Positions 45,580-54,936 of a stretch of 64,000 nt of DNA are shown in pieces. Below the pieces are notes generated by a model. It saw nothing but the letters and a program-made list of their open reading frames with translations. It was not told the origin of the DNA and did not search any database. The translations under genes were made by a program, and so were the position numbers. Numbering within the stretch: the first letter of the stretch is position 1; the number at the start of each line of letters is the position of its first letter. The stretch is from NCBI RefSeq assembly GCF_003751305.1, contig NZ_RJKV01000001.1, forward strand, positions 973,586 to 1,037,585, written 5' to 3'. The stretch is from Stenotrophomonas rhizophila. GTDB taxonomy: Bacteria; Pseudomonadota; Gammaproteobacteria; Xanthomonadales; Xanthomonadaceae.

Positions 45580-47346
45580 TCAATCGATGAATTGCAGACG
45601 CGCCAGCTCGGCGTAGAGACCGCCCTCGGCCAGCAGCTCGGCATGCGTGCCTTGGGCGACGATGCGGCCGTGGTCCATGACCACGATGCGGTCAGCCTTG
45701 AGCACGGTCGCCAGGCGGTGCGCGATCACCAGCGTGGTGCGGCCGGCCATCAATCGCTCCAGCGCCTGCTGCACCGCGCGCTCGCTTTGTGCATCCAGTG
45801 CACTGGTGGCTTCATCGAGCAGCAGGATCGGCGCGTTCTTGAGCAGGGCGCGCGCGATCGCGATGCGCTGCTGCTGGCCGCCTGACAGGCGCGCGCCGCG
45901 CTCGCCCAGCTCGCTGGCATAGCCCTCGGGCAGGGCCTGCAGGAATTCATCGGCCTCGGCGGCTTCGGCCGCGCGCTGCACCTCCTCATCGGTCGCCTCC
46001 AGGCGGCCGTAGCGGATGTTCTCGAACGCACTGCTGGCGAACAGGGTCGGCTGCTGCGGCACCAGCGCCAGCTGTTCGCGCAGCTGCGCCGGATCGACTT
46101 CGCGCAGGTCCACGCCATCGACCAGGATGCGGCCGGCCGCCGGATCGTGGAAACGCAGCAGCATCGACAGGATGGTGCTCTTGCCGGCGCCGGAGGGGCC
46201 GACCAGCGCGACCGTTTCACCCGGGCGCACGAGCAGGTCCACATGATCCAGCGCGGCGGTATCCGGGCGCTGCGGGTAGTGGAACACCACGTCCTCGAAA
46301 CGGATTTCGCCGCGCAGTGGCTGCGGCAACGGGGTGGGATGGGCCGGGGCGGTGATCTCCACGTCTTCCTGCAGCAGCTCGGCAATGCGGCCCATGCCGC
46401 CCGAGGCACGCTGCAGTTCGTTCCAGACCTCGGCCAGCGCACCGACCGAACCGCCACCGATCAGCGCGTACAGGACGAACTGGCCCAGCGTACCGGCGCT
46501 CATGTTGCCGTCGATCACCTCGTGCGCGCCCAGCCACAGCACGCCGACGATGGCGCCGAACACCAGCACGATGGCGCTGGCGGTGACGATCGACTGGGCG
46601 CGGATGCGGCGGCGTGCGGCACCGATCGCATCGCCCAGCGCGGCATTGAAGCGGCCGCGCTCATACGGTTCGCGGGCGTGGGCCTGCACGGTGCGTACCG
46701 CGCCCAGGGTTTCCGAGGCCAGGCTGTTGGCATCGGCGATGCGGTCCTGGCTGGCGCGCGCGATGTTGCGCAGGCGGCGGGCGCCGATGATGATCGGCAG
46801 CACCGCCAGCGGAATGCCGACCAGCGACCACGCCGCCAGGTGCGGGCTGGTCACGAACAGCATCACCAGGCTGCCGACCACGGTGACGCTGCTGCGCAAG
46901 GCCACCGACATGGTCGAGCCGATCACGCTACGCAGCAGTTCGCTGTCGGCGGTCAGGCGCGAGACCAGCTCGCCGCTGCGGCTGCGGTCGTGGAAGCCGG
47001 CACCCAGCGTGATCAGGTGGGCATACAGGCGGCTGCGCAGATCGGCGACCACCTTTTCGCCCAGCAGCGAGACAAAGAAGAAGCGCGCGGCGGTGGCCAA
47101 GGCCAGCACCACTGCGACCAGGAACAGCAGCGCGAACGCCTTGTTGATCTGGCCGCCACTGGTGAAGCCGTGGTCGATCATCTGGCGCACCGCGACCGGC
47201 AGGCTCAGGGTGGCCACCGAGGACACCGCCAAGGCCACCAGCCAGGCGCTGAACAGCCCGACGTGCCGGCGCACGAATGGCCACAAGGTGTTCAAGCTGC
47301 CCAATCGGCGCATCGGCGTGTCGTTCGGAACGGGTGCGTCAGTCAT
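45580..47346 (-). CDS. ABC exporter half-transporter (MsbA/ABCB-like)
   Basis: The 588-residue protein fuses a six-helix exporter membrane domain (LFSAWLVALAVSSVATLSLP, MIDHGFTSGG, DRSRSGELVSRLTADSELLR) to an ATPase domain. The ATPase has Walker A GPSGAGKST, Q-loop VPQQPTLFASSAFENIRYG, signature LSGGQQQRIAIARALL, Walker B ILLLDEATSALD and an H-loop VIAHRLATV. It would work as a homodimer exporting a lipid or drug; the substrate is unknown. Start 47346 overlaps the YigZ-type gene by eight bases. Confidence 0.93.
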   Translation of the reverse strand: MTDAPVPNDTPMRRLGSLNTLWPFVRRHVGLFSAWLVALAVSSVATLSLPVAVRQMIDHGFTSGGQINKAFALLFLVAVVLALATAARFFFVSLLGEKVVADLRSRLYAHLITLGAGFHDRSRSGELVSRLTADSELLRSVIGSTMSVALRSSVTVVGSLVMLFVTSPHLAAWSLVGIPLAVLPIIIGARRLRNIARASQDRIADANSLASETLGAVRTVQAHAREPYERGRFNAALGDAIGAARRRIRAQSIVTASAIVLVFGAIVGVLWLGAHEVIDGNMSAGTLGQFVLYALIGGGSVGALAEVWNELQRASGGMGRIAELLQEDVEITAPAHPTPLPQPLRGEIRFEDVVFHYPQRPDTAALDHVDLLVRPGETVALVGPSGAGKSTILSMLLRFHDPAAGRILVDGVDLREVDPAQLREQLALVPQQPTLFASSAFENIRYGRLEATDEEVQRAAEAAEADEFLQALPEGYASELGERGARLSGGQQQRIAIARALLKNAPILLLDEATSALDAQSERAVQQALERLMAGRTTLVIAHRLATVLKADRIVVMDHGRIVAQGTHAELLAEGGLYAELARLQFID

Positions 47347-47947
47347 TCGATGGGCCTGGTTCGATGCGGGATTCAATACGGACACGATCACGAGTGGCGT
47401 CGCGGAGGCGGTTTTTCAACGGTTCGACCTGATCGGCCGGCAAGCGCAGGTGCAGGTTCACGCCGTCGGCGGTGAATGCTTCGTCCACTTTCTCGGCCAG
47501 ATGGGCGCCCAGGGCGGCATGCAGCGGGCCCAGATCCTCGAAGCCGGCCTGCACGTCCAGCTCGGCCATGGCGATCAGGGGCAGCCGCGGGGCTACCCGC
47601 AGGCACTCGGCGGCGGTGCCGCCATAAGCACGGACCAGGCCGCCGGCACCGAGCTTGATGCCGCCGTACCAGCGTGTCACCACGACCATCACGCGATCGA
47701 AGCCCTGGCCATCAATGGCGGCCAGGATCGGGCGCCCGGCGGTGCCGGACGGCTCGCCGTCGTCGCTGGAGCGGTACTCGTTGCCGTAGCGGTAGGCCCA
47801 GCAGTTGTGGGTGGCATCGGCGACGGCGACCTGCTGCAGGAAGTCCAACGCCGCGGCTGCATGCTGGATCGGCGCGGCATGGGCGATGAAGCGGCTGTGC
47901 TTGATCTCCAGGCTGTGGCTGACGGGGGTGGCGAGCGTATCGGGCAT
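47339..47947 (-). CDS. YigZ/IMPACT-family protein
   Basis: The 202-residue protein has the IMPACT N-terminal domain (SLEIKHSRFIAHAAPIQHAA, THNCWAYRYGNEYRSSDDGE, GRPILAAI) and RVMVVVTRWYGGIKLGAGGL, then a ferredoxin-like C-terminal domain. The family is linked to translation or proline-peptide metabolism without firm assignment. Three in-frame ATGs exist. A -10-like TAGAAT on the minus strand (47955-47960) overlaps the first, so 47947 is preferred. Confidence 0.9.
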   Translation of the reverse strand: MPDTLATPVSHSLEIKHSRFIAHAAPIQHAAAALDFLQQVAVADATHNCWAYRYGNEYRSSDDGEPSGTAGRPILAAIDGQGFDRVMVVVTRWYGGIKLGAGGLVRAYGGTAAECLRVAPRLPLIAMAELDVQAGFEDLGPLHAALGAHLAEKVDEAFTADGVNLHLRLPADQVEPLKNRLRDATRDRVRIESRIEPGPSND

Positions 47948-47991
47948 TCCCATCATTCTAGTGGGGATGCCTGATCACCGTACGCGCCGCA

Positions 47992-48978
47992 TCAGTTCTC
48001 GAGCAGCTGGCGGAGATCGCGCGGGATGCGCACTTCCGGGTATTGCTGCAGGTAACGCTCCAGGCTGGCGCGTGCGGTATCCACATCGCCGGCATCGCGT
48101 CGCTCGCGGATGCGCTTGAGCCATTGCTTGCGCGGCAGGCTGGCGTCGGCAGCGACCGCCTGATGCAACGCGCGCACGGCGTCGTCTGCCGAGGTGGGGG
48201 CCCCCATCGGCGCGGCGGCGCGCCGCATCACGCCGGGGGCGCTGGGCGCAGGCTTGACCGGCGCGGCGCTTTTGAGCGCCCCACGCGGTGCTGCGCGGTC
48301 GATCGTGGAGCCGGTCACCACCACGCTGTCCAGCGCCGGTTCGTTCGTCTGCAGGGCAGCGGCCGATGCCGCCTCCGGTGCCGGGGCGGACATCATCGGC
48401 GCCGGTGCTGGCGGCGGTGCTGGTGCTGGTGCGGAAGCATGCGGCGCGGGTGCGGCGATCACTTCCGGGCGGGGCGGGGCGACCGCTTGCGCACGCTCGG
48501 GCGCAGGCGTCGAGGTTGGCGCAGTGGCGGCCGCTGTGTCGTTCGCAATGCGCTCTTGCTGGACCACGGGCGGTGCAGCGACCGGGGCCGGTGGCGGTGC
48601 GGCGTCCAGTGCCGGCGCAGCCTCCATCCTTGCCGTGCTCGATGGGGCGGCGCCCGGTACGGGTGCGGCAACCGGTTCGGCCAGCGGCGGCGCGGGCGGC
48701 TCTTCAGGCTTGAGCTGCCAGGCGATGCCGACCGCGAAGATCACCGAGGCGGCGAGGCCAAACACCGCCGGCAGACGCGAACGCTTGCGCGTTGCCCGCA
48801 CCGGCGCAGCCGGCGGCAGCTTCCAGGTCGCCGCGTCGGCGGCCGGTGCTTCCACGGCCGTTCGCGCGGCCGCGAGCACGGCCGCGTCGATCGCCGGTGC
48901 GGGACCGGTCGCGCTCGGCCGACCCAGCAGCCGAGCCAGTTCGCGTTCTTCCGGGGTCAGCGAATCCGGGCGGTTCAT
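47992..48978 (-). CDS. Putative anti-sigma factor with long Pro/Ala linker
   Basis: The 328-residue protein begins MNRPDSLTPEERELARLLGR, has one membrane helix (about 69-89, PAVFGLAASVIFAVGIAWQL) and then some 150 residues very rich in Ala and Pro. It ends in a small helical domain (WLKRIRERRDAGDVDTARAS, YLQQYPEVRIPRDLRQLLEN). The start overlaps the ECF sigma gene by four bases (ATGA), so a cytoplasmic sigma-binding end and a periplasmic sensing end are inferred. No zinc motif is seen in the N-terminus. Confidence 0.8.
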   Translation of the reverse strand: MNRPDSLTPEERELARLLGRPSATGPAPAIDAAVLAAARTAVEAPAADAATWKLPPAAPVRATRKRSRLPAVFGLAASVIFAVGIAWQLKPEEPPAPPLAEPVAAPVPGAAPSSTARMEAAPALDAAPPPAPVAAPPVVQQERIANDTAAATAPTSTPAPERAQAVAPPRPEVIAAPAPHASAPAPAPPPAPAPMMSAPAPEAASAAALQTNEPALDSVVVTGSTIDRAAPRGALKSAAPVKPAPSAPGVMRRAAAPMGAPTSADDAVRALHQAVAADASLPRKQWLKRIRERRDAGDVDTARASLERYLQQYPEVRIPRDLRQLLEN

Positions 48979-49667
48979 CCGCTCAACCCCGCACGTAGTT
49001 TGTCCATGGCATAGCGCAGTCGCGATTTGACCGTCTCACGGCCGACGCCGGTGATCTCGGCGATCTCCTCCAGGCTCAGTTCCTGTTCCAGGCGCAGCTG
49101 CAGGACCTCGCGCTGCTCCGGCGGCAGCTGTTCCATCGCCAACTGCAGCTGGCGGCGTTGCTCGAAGTCGGACAGTTGGGTTTCCGGCGTCCGCGCATCG
49201 GCGATCGCCGCCACACGCTCATCGGCGTCGATCGGGGCCGACGGCCGGTGCCGTGCGGCGCGCCAATGGTCATTGAGACGGTTGTGGGCGATCCGGAACA
49301 GCCAGGTGGTGAAAGCAGCTTCGGGCTGCCAGCCGGCACGGGCGGCAATCACGCGTTGCCAGACATCCTGGAACATCTCATCGGCCAGCGCACCATCGCG
49401 CAGCTGGCGCAGCAGGAAGCTGTACAGGCGGCTGCGGTGCCGGCCGTACAGCGCCTCGAACGCACGCAGGTCGCCACCGGCCCAGGCCAGCATCAGTGCT
49501 TCATCGGTCGGCAGGGCAAGGGCGTCCACGCCGCACAGAGTAAGCGCTGCGGGGGTGTTCGCATAGTCGATGGGCAGCCGGGCGAGGTTGCTGGGGGGCA
49601 TGGGGATGGCCTGGGAGACAACAGGAACAACGTCCATTGGCAGCCGATGGGGTTGATGCGCTTCCAT
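48975..49667 (-). CDS. ECF-type RNA polymerase sigma factor
   Basis: The core of this 230-residue protein has sigma region 2 (LRAFEALYGRHRSRLYSFLL, DEMFQDVWQRVIAARAGW, FTTWLFRIAHNRLNDHWRA) and region 4 (LPPEQREVLQLRLEQELSLE, EIAEITGVGRETVKSRLRYA). The start is uncertain: codons at 49667, 49637 and 49601 are all possible and the first 55 residues are not part of the sigma fold. It is co-transcribed with the putative anti-sigma gene and divergent from the GGDEF-EAL gene. Confidence 0.92.
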   Translation of the reverse strand: MEAHQPHRLPMDVVPVVSQAIPMPPSNLARLPIDYANTPAALTLCGVDALALPTDEALMLAWAGGDLRAFEALYGRHRSRLYSFLLRQLRDGALADEMFQDVWQRVIAARAGWQPEAAFTTWLFRIAHNRLNDHWRAARHRPSAPIDADERVAAIADARTPETQLSDFEQRRQLQLAMEQLPPEQREVLQLRLEQELSLEEIAEITGVGRETVKSRLRYAMDKLRAGLSG

Positions 49668-49732
49668 TTCCCCCCGGTCGGCGCGTTATGCTCGCAGGCA
49701 GGGGAGGTGCCGGGCAGCCGGCACCCGTAGGG

Positions 49733-52612
49733 ATGAGCAACGTGTCCAGTCAGATGGTGACCTCTGCAGTGCAACGCGATGGTGATGCGGTGATCCCTGC
49801 CGCCGTCGCCAGGGCGTTGTGCGCCCTGCTGCCGGGTGGCGCCGTGGTCGCGCTGGCCTGGTCGGATCCGGTCCTGGGCGAGGGCACCCAATGCCATCCG
49901 GACGGGGATTCCCACGGCGCGGACCCGCCCCCGGCACGCCGGCATGAGGCCGCTGCCGGGATGGCCTCGCAGCAATCCTGGACGCATATCGGCGCCGAGT
50001 TGACGCTGAGCGTGGCACTGCCCTGCGGCAACGCGCCTGCCGACAGCTGGTGGACGGCCGCGCGCAGTCTGTTCCAGGGCGAGTTGTCACTGGCCCGACA
50101 GCGCCGCGAGATCGCCTCGCTGGAGGAATCCAAACGCCTGCAGCAGGCCTTGTATGAAATCGCCGATCTGGCCGGTGCGGATCTGGAAATGGCCGAGATG
50201 CTTCGACATTTCCATCGCGTGCTCAATTCCCTGATGTACGCGCAGAACTGTTTCATCGTCGAGTACGACGATATCCGGCATCGGGTGCGGTTCCTCTACT
50301 TCGCCGACCAGAAGGACGACTTCGTCGCCGATCCGGACCGCAGTTACGAAGAACACGAAATGCCGCGCAGCCTGACCTTCGCGCTGCTGCGGCATGGCGA
50401 GCCGTTGAGCGGTCCATCCAGTGAGCTGCTGGCGGAAATGGAGGGTGAGCAGGGGCAGCGCGGGCCGGAAAGCCTGGACTGGCTGGGCGTGCCGATGCTC
50501 CGCGACGGCCGTGTCTGCGGTGCGATCGTGGTGCAGAGCTATGAGCACCGCGCGCGCTATGGCGAGGCCGATCGCACGTTGCTGGGCTATGTCGCCCAGC
50601 ACATCCTCACTGCGATGGACCGGCGCCAGGCGCAGGTCCAGCTGGAGCGTCAGGTAGAAAGGCGCACGCTGGAGCTGCAGCGCGCCAATCGCAACCTGCA
50701 GGACGAAGTGGTCGAACGTCGCCGTGCCGAAAAGCTGCAGATGGCCCTGTTCAACATCGCCGAGCTGGCGATGAGCGCCGAGTCGCTGTCGCAGTACTAC
50801 GGTCAGGTGCATGGCGTGGTCGGCACGCTGCTGGACGCCCGCAATTTCTATATCGCGCTGGTCAACGAGAACGGCGATGGGCTGGAGTTCGTCTACTCCG
50901 TGGACGAATACAACCCCTCGCGCGCGCCACGTCCGTTCAGCGAGGGGCTGACCGAATTCATCGTGCGCAACCGCCAGCCGCTGCTTGCCAATCGTGAGCG
51001 CATCGATGCGCTGCGCGACAGTGGTGTTGTCCGCGAGTTTGGCGCGCGTTCGCAGTGCTGGCTCGGCGTGCCGCTGCTGAGCGATGACGATGTGGTGGGC
51101 GTGATCGTGGTGCAGAGCTACTCCCCGGAAGTGGTGTTCACTGCACACGACCAGCGCCTGCTGACCTTCGTCGCGCAGAACATCGGCAACGGCCTGGCGC
51201 GCCAGCGTGACCAGGAGCAGCTGCGCAACGCGCATGCCGACCTGGAAAAACGCGTGGACGAACGTACCCGCGAGCTGGCCGACGTCAACGACAAGCTGCT
51301 GGGCCAGATCGGCGAGCGCCTGCGGGCGGAGCAGCGCCTGACCCACCAGGCCATGCACGATGCGCTGACCGGGCTGCCCAACCGGCTGCACCTGCTGGAT
51401 CGGCTGGAAGATGCGATCGCGCGCGCGCGTGGCAGCGAGGGTCACGGTTTCGCGGTGCTGTTCCTGGATCTGGATCGCTTCAAGCTGGTCAACGACAGCA
51501 TCGGGCATGCCGCTGGCGATCAGATGCTGGTCGAGGTGGCCAAGCGCATCGTGTCGATGATGTCCGCGCAGGACGTGGTCGCGCGGCTGGGCGGTGATGA
51601 GTTCGCGATCCTGCTCCAGTGTGGCGATGGCCTGGCGTCGGCGCTGGAGTTCTCGCAACGCATGCTGGTCGCACTGGAAGAATCGATGTGGGTGAAGGGG
51701 CGCGAACTGTTCCCGTCCGGCAGCCTGGGTATCGCGATGTGGAACCCGCGCTACCGCAACGGCGAAGAGCTGGTACGCGATGCGGATGCGGCCATGTACC
51801 GCGCCAAGGCGCAGGGCAATGACCGCTGCGCCGTGTTCGATGAGGCCATGCGCGAGCAGGCAATGCGCAGCCTGGATCTGGAGGCGGACCTGCGCCGGGC
51901 CATCATCAACCGGGATTTCGTGCCGTACTACCAGCCGATCATGCGGCTCAGCGACGGTGAGCTGGTCGGCCACGAGGCGCTGCTGCGCTGGCAGCACGAA
52001 CGCCGCGGGCTGCTGCTGCCGAGTGCGTTTCTCGATCTGGGCGAAGAGAGTGGCCTGATCGAGCAAGTGGACTGGCTGCTGTACGAGCAGGTCATCACCC
52101 AGTTGGCCCGTGGCGGCCGCGGCTACCTCTCGGTCAATGTGTCGCCACGGCACTTCCGCTCGGCCGATTTCAGCACGCGGCTGTTCGGTCTGATCGAGGC
52201 GGCCGGTGCCGACCCGCACCGGTTGCGGCTGGAGATCACCGAGGTGGCGTTGCTGGACGATGGTCCACGCACGCTGCGTATCCTGCAGACGCTGCGCGAG
52301 CGCGGCGTGCTGGTGCAGCTGGATGATTTCGGCACGGGCTTCTCGGCGTTGTCCTACCTGCACCGGTTCCCGATTTCGACGTTGAAGATCGACCAGTCCT
52401 TCATCGCCGGTCTGCACGGCCAGGACATGCAGAGCACGCACGCGCTGGTACAGGGCGTGCTGTCGCTGGCGCGCACCCTGGGCATCGAAACGATAGGCGA
52501 GGGCATCGAGACCCAGGCCCAGCACGACACGCTGCTGCAGCTAGGCTGCGATTACGGCCAGGGCTACCTGCTCGGCCGGCCAGCGCCGATGGACACTGCC
52601 GCAGCGGTCTGA
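49733..52612 (+). CDS. GAF-GAF-GGDEF-EAL cyclic-di-GMP enzyme
   Basis: The 959-residue soluble protein has a weakly conserved N-terminus and two GAF-like sensor domains separated by a coiled coil (about 145-300 and 335-485). Each ends with a GVP-L-VVQSY pattern. The GGDEF motif is intact at 620-624 (VARLGGDEFAILL). The EAL domain starts at Glu748 (HEALLRWQH) and keeps LEITEVALLDD, QLDDFGTGFSALSYL, LKIDQSF and GEGIETQAQHD, so both cyclase and phosphodiesterase sites look active. The allosteric I-site RxxD is SAQD here. ATG 49733 is the likely start. Confidence 0.93.
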   Translation: MSNVSSQMVTSAVQRDGDAVIPAAVARALCALLPGGAVVALAWSDPVLGEGTQCHPDGDSHGADPPPARRHEAAAGMASQQSWTHIGAELTLSVALPCGNAPADSWWTAARSLFQGELSLARQRREIASLEESKRLQQALYEIADLAGADLEMAEMLRHFHRVLNSLMYAQNCFIVEYDDIRHRVRFLYFADQKDDFVADPDRSYEEHEMPRSLTFALLRHGEPLSGPSSELLAEMEGEQGQRGPESLDWLGVPMLRDGRVCGAIVVQSYEHRARYGEADRTLLGYVAQHILTAMDRRQAQVQLERQVERRTLELQRANRNLQDEVVERRRAEKLQMALFNIAELAMSAESLSQYYGQVHGVVGTLLDARNFYIALVNENGDGLEFVYSVDEYNPSRAPRPFSEGLTEFIVRNRQPLLANRERIDALRDSGVVREFGARSQCWLGVPLLSDDDVVGVIVVQSYSPEVVFTAHDQRLLTFVAQNIGNGLARQRDQEQLRNAHADLEKRVDERTRELADVNDKLLGQIGERLRAEQRLTHQAMHDALTGLPNRLHLLDRLEDAIARARGSEGHGFAVLFLDLDRFKLVNDSIGHAAGDQMLVEVAKRIVSMMSAQDVVARLGGDEFAILLQCGDGLASALEFSQRMLVALEESMWVKGRELFPSGSLGIAMWNPRYRNGEELVRDADAAMYRAKAQGNDRCAVFDEAMREQAMRSLDLEADLRRAIINRDFVPYYQPIMRLSDGELVGHEALLRWQHERRGLLLPSAFLDLGEESGLIEQVDWLLYEQVITQLARGGRGYLSVNVSPRHFRSADFSTRLFGLIEAAGADPHRLRLEITEVALLDDGPRTLRILQTLRERGVLVQLDDFGTGFSALSYLHRFPISTLKIDQSFIAGLHGQDMQSTHALVQGVLSLARTLGIETIGEGIETQAQHDTLLQLGCDYGQGYLLGRPAPMDTAAAV

Positions 52613-52633
52613 ACCGCTACGGCAGCGGGTGGA

Positions 52634-53227
52634 TCAGCGCAGCGCGTTGGCGCGCTTTTCGTCGATCCACTTGGAGGCCTGCGCCGGCTCGTAGGCGCGC
52701 ATCCAGGCCAGCATCTCGTCGATGTCCGAGCCGTACCACAGGTCCGCGCGCTGGGCCGGGTGCAGGAAACGCTCTTCGACCATGCGGTCGATCATGCCGA
52801 TCAGCGGGGCGTAGAAGCCGTCCACATCCAGGAACGCGCACGGCTTGTTGCCGATGCCCAGCTGGCGCCAGGTCAGCATCTCGAAGATCTCTTCCATGGT
52901 GCCGAAGCCGCCGGGCAGGGCGACGAATGCATCGGAGAGATCAAACATGCGCGACTTGCGCTCGTGCATCGAACCAACGATTTCCAGCTCGGTCAGGCCG
53001 CGGTGGGCGACTTCCCAGTCCGCCAGCTGCTGCGGGATCACGCCGGTCACTTCACCGCCACCTTCAAGCACGGCATTGGCCACGGTGCCCATCAGGCCGA
53101 CGTTGCCGCCGCCGTAGACCAGGCGCAGGCCGTCGCGGGCGATGCGGTCACCCAGCGCGATGGCGCGCTCGGTGTAGACCGGCTTGCTGCCGGGGTTGGA
53201 ACCACAGTAAACGCAAATCGACTTCAT
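52634..53227 (-). CDS. LOG-family nucleoside 5'-monophosphate phosphoribohydrolase
   Basis: The 197-residue Rossmann protein has the start MKSICVYCGSNPGSKPVYTE, LVYGGGNVGLMG, the LOG motif PGGFGTMEEIFE and the Arg in HERKSRMFDLSD. LOG-family proteins release the base from AMP or cytokinin riboside monophosphates and are often labelled lysine decarboxylase by mistake. ATG 53227 has AGGAAGATCCA upstream. A hairpin with T run separates it from the aminotransferase gene upstream. Confidence 0.92.
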   Translation of the reverse strand: MKSICVYCGSNPGSKPVYTERAIALGDRIARDGLRLVYGGGNVGLMGTVANAVLEGGGEVTGVIPQQLADWEVAHRGLTELEIVGSMHERKSRMFDLSDAFVALPGGFGTMEEIFEMLTWRQLGIGNKPCAFLDVDGFYAPLIGMIDRMVEERFLHPAQRADLWYGSDIDEMLAWMRAYEPAQASKWIDEKRANALR

Positions 53228-53266
53228 TGGATCTTCCTGTTGTCCGAATCTGTAGCGACCGGAAAC

Positions 53267-53310
53267 GAAAAAGCCCCGCCGATGACCGGTGCGCTGGTCT
53301 CGTGACGGGG
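53267..53310 (-). terminator. Possible terminator between aminotransferase and LOG genes
   Basis: On the minus strand CCCCG and CGGGG close a loop containing an inner GACC/GGTC stem, followed by CTTTTTCG. The base stem is short, so strength is uncertain. Confidence 0.4.
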
Positions 53311-53381
53311 TGTCGTTCCGCAGGTGCGGTAGCGGATTATCGCGCGTTTCGGGCGCGGGGGCCAATCGGCCAGCGGTGACG

Positions 53382-53404
53382 GCAACCGACCCGTGGTCGG
53401 CTAC
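53382..53404 (-). repeat. SMAG-type GTAG palindromic repeat
   Basis: On the minus strand GTAG is followed by CCGACCACGGGTCGG. A second 9-bp hairpin, CCGTGCGGG with CCCGCACGG (53407-53430), lies between it and the aminotransferase stop and may end that transcript. Confidence 0.65.
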
Positions 53405-53439
53405 CTCCGTGCGGGCTAACACCCGCACGGAATCCGGAC

Positions 53440-54936
53440 TCAGGCCGCCTGCGACTGCTCCCGGCGCGGGCCTTCCTTCAGGGCGCGGCCGACCAGGCCG
53501 ACCAGCAGGTCCAGCTCTTCGCCGTCCATCCCGAAGTGCGGGGTGAAGCGCAGCGAATTCTCACCGCCATGGATCACATTGATGCCGTGGTTGCGCAGCC
53601 ACTCTTCGGTGGAGCCGGTGCCGTAGCACTTGAACTGCGGGGCCAGCTCGCAGGAGAACAGCAGGCCGGTGCCCTGGACCTTGGTGATCAGGCCGCCCAG
53701 CTCGGTCTTCAGCTGTTCCAGCTTGCGCACGGCTTCCTCGCCGCGCACGCGGATGTTCTCGCGTACCTGCGGGGTCAACAGCGAGAGCGTGGCGCAGGCC
53801 ACGTCCAGCGCCCGCGGGTTGGAGGTCATGGTGTTGCCGTAGATGCCCTTGCGATACAGCTGCGCGGCGTGCTCGGTCACGGCCAGCACCGAGAGCGGGA
53901 ACTGGGCCGCGTTGAGCGCCTTGGAATAGGTCTCCATGTCCGGCACGTCCAGGCCTTCAAAGCCCGGGTAATCCACGATCGAGAGCACGCCGTGCGCGCG
54001 CAGGCCCGCCTGGATCGAGTCCAGCAGCAGCAGGCTGCCGTGCTGGCGGGTCAGTTCGCGGGCCAGCGCATAGAACGCGGGCGGCACCGAGCGGCCCGGG
54101 TCGCCTTCGCCCATCACCGGCTCCAGGAACACCGCTTCGATGAACCAGTGGTTCTGCTCGGCCTCGGCGAACACCCGCTTGAGCGCGTCTTCGTCATACG
54201 GGGCGATCGCGATGACCGTGTCCTCGCCGCGGTAGCTGGCAAGGTGCTGCATGTAGGTCTTGCGGCTGGAATCGGAATACAGGCCCGGGCGATCGGTGCG
54301 GCCGTGGAAACTGCCCTTCACCACCACGCGCTTGATCTTCGCCCCGGCATGGCGCGCGCCCGGATCGGTCTGCAGCTTGGCGTTGACGTCGGCGATGCGG
54401 GCGGCCAGGCCCACGGCTTCCGAACCAGAATTCAGGCACATGAAGTGGCTGTACGGACAGCCGCCACGACGGTGGCCGATTTCCCTGCGCAACGCCTGGA
54501 TGAAGCGCTGCTGGGAGAGGCTGGGGGTCATCACATTGGCCATGACCTGTGGCGCGGCCATCGCCGCCATCACCGCCTCGGGGGTATGCCCGAAGCCGAG
54601 CATGCCGTAGCCGCCGGCGTCGTACAGCACCGCACCCTTCAAGGTGACCACCCACGCGCCACGGGCGGCGAGGGCGACGTACGGGGTGACCGCATCATCG
54701 GCATAGAAATTGACGAAACCGTCCTGCATCGCCTCGATCTGGGCGCGTTCGTCCAGGGCCAGCAGATCGCCCAGATCGGCGCGCACGCGGTCGAACTCCG
54801 CAGCGGCAGCATCAATGGCGGCGACCAGGGCGGGATGACCCGCAGCCAGGCGTTCAAGGGTGGCGTCATCCAGGCCGGTGGTCAGGCGGGTGCCGGGCTG
54901 GGCGCGAAGGGGGGCGAGGCGTTCGATGAAGCTCAT
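53440..54936 (-). CDS. Class III PLP-dependent aminotransferase
   Basis: The 498-residue protein has the class III fold: YDAGGYGMLGFGHTPEAVMA, MCLNSGSEAVGLAARI (about 167-181), KGSFHGRTDRPGLYSD, LLLLDSIQAGLRAHGVLSIV with Asp306, and METYSKALNAAQFPL with Lys339 as the likely Schiff-base lysine. The motif DSIQAGLR replaces the commoner DEVQTGxGR. An N-terminal extension of about 90 residues precedes the fold. The substrate is unknown; omega-amino acids are typical of the class. Confidence 0.88.
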   Translation of the reverse strand: MSFIERLAPLRAQPGTRLTTGLDDATLERLAAGHPALVAAIDAAAAEFDRVRADLGDLLALDERAQIEAMQDGFVNFYADDAVTPYVALAARGAWVVTLKGAVLYDAGGYGMLGFGHTPEAVMAAMAAPQVMANVMTPSLSQQRFIQALRREIGHRRGGCPYSHFMCLNSGSEAVGLAARIADVNAKLQTDPGARHAGAKIKRVVVKGSFHGRTDRPGLYSDSSRKTYMQHLASYRGEDTVIAIAPYDEDALKRVFAEAEQNHWFIEAVFLEPVMGEGDPGRSVPPAFYALARELTRQHGSLLLLDSIQAGLRAHGVLSIVDYPGFEGLDVPDMETYSKALNAAQFPLSVLAVTEHAAQLYRKGIYGNTMTSNPRALDVACATLSLLTPQVRENIRVRGEEAVRKLEQLKTELGGLITKVQGTGLLFSCELAPQFKCYGTGSTEEWLRNHGINVIHGGENSLRFTPHFGMDGEELDLLVGLVGRALKEGPRREQSQAA

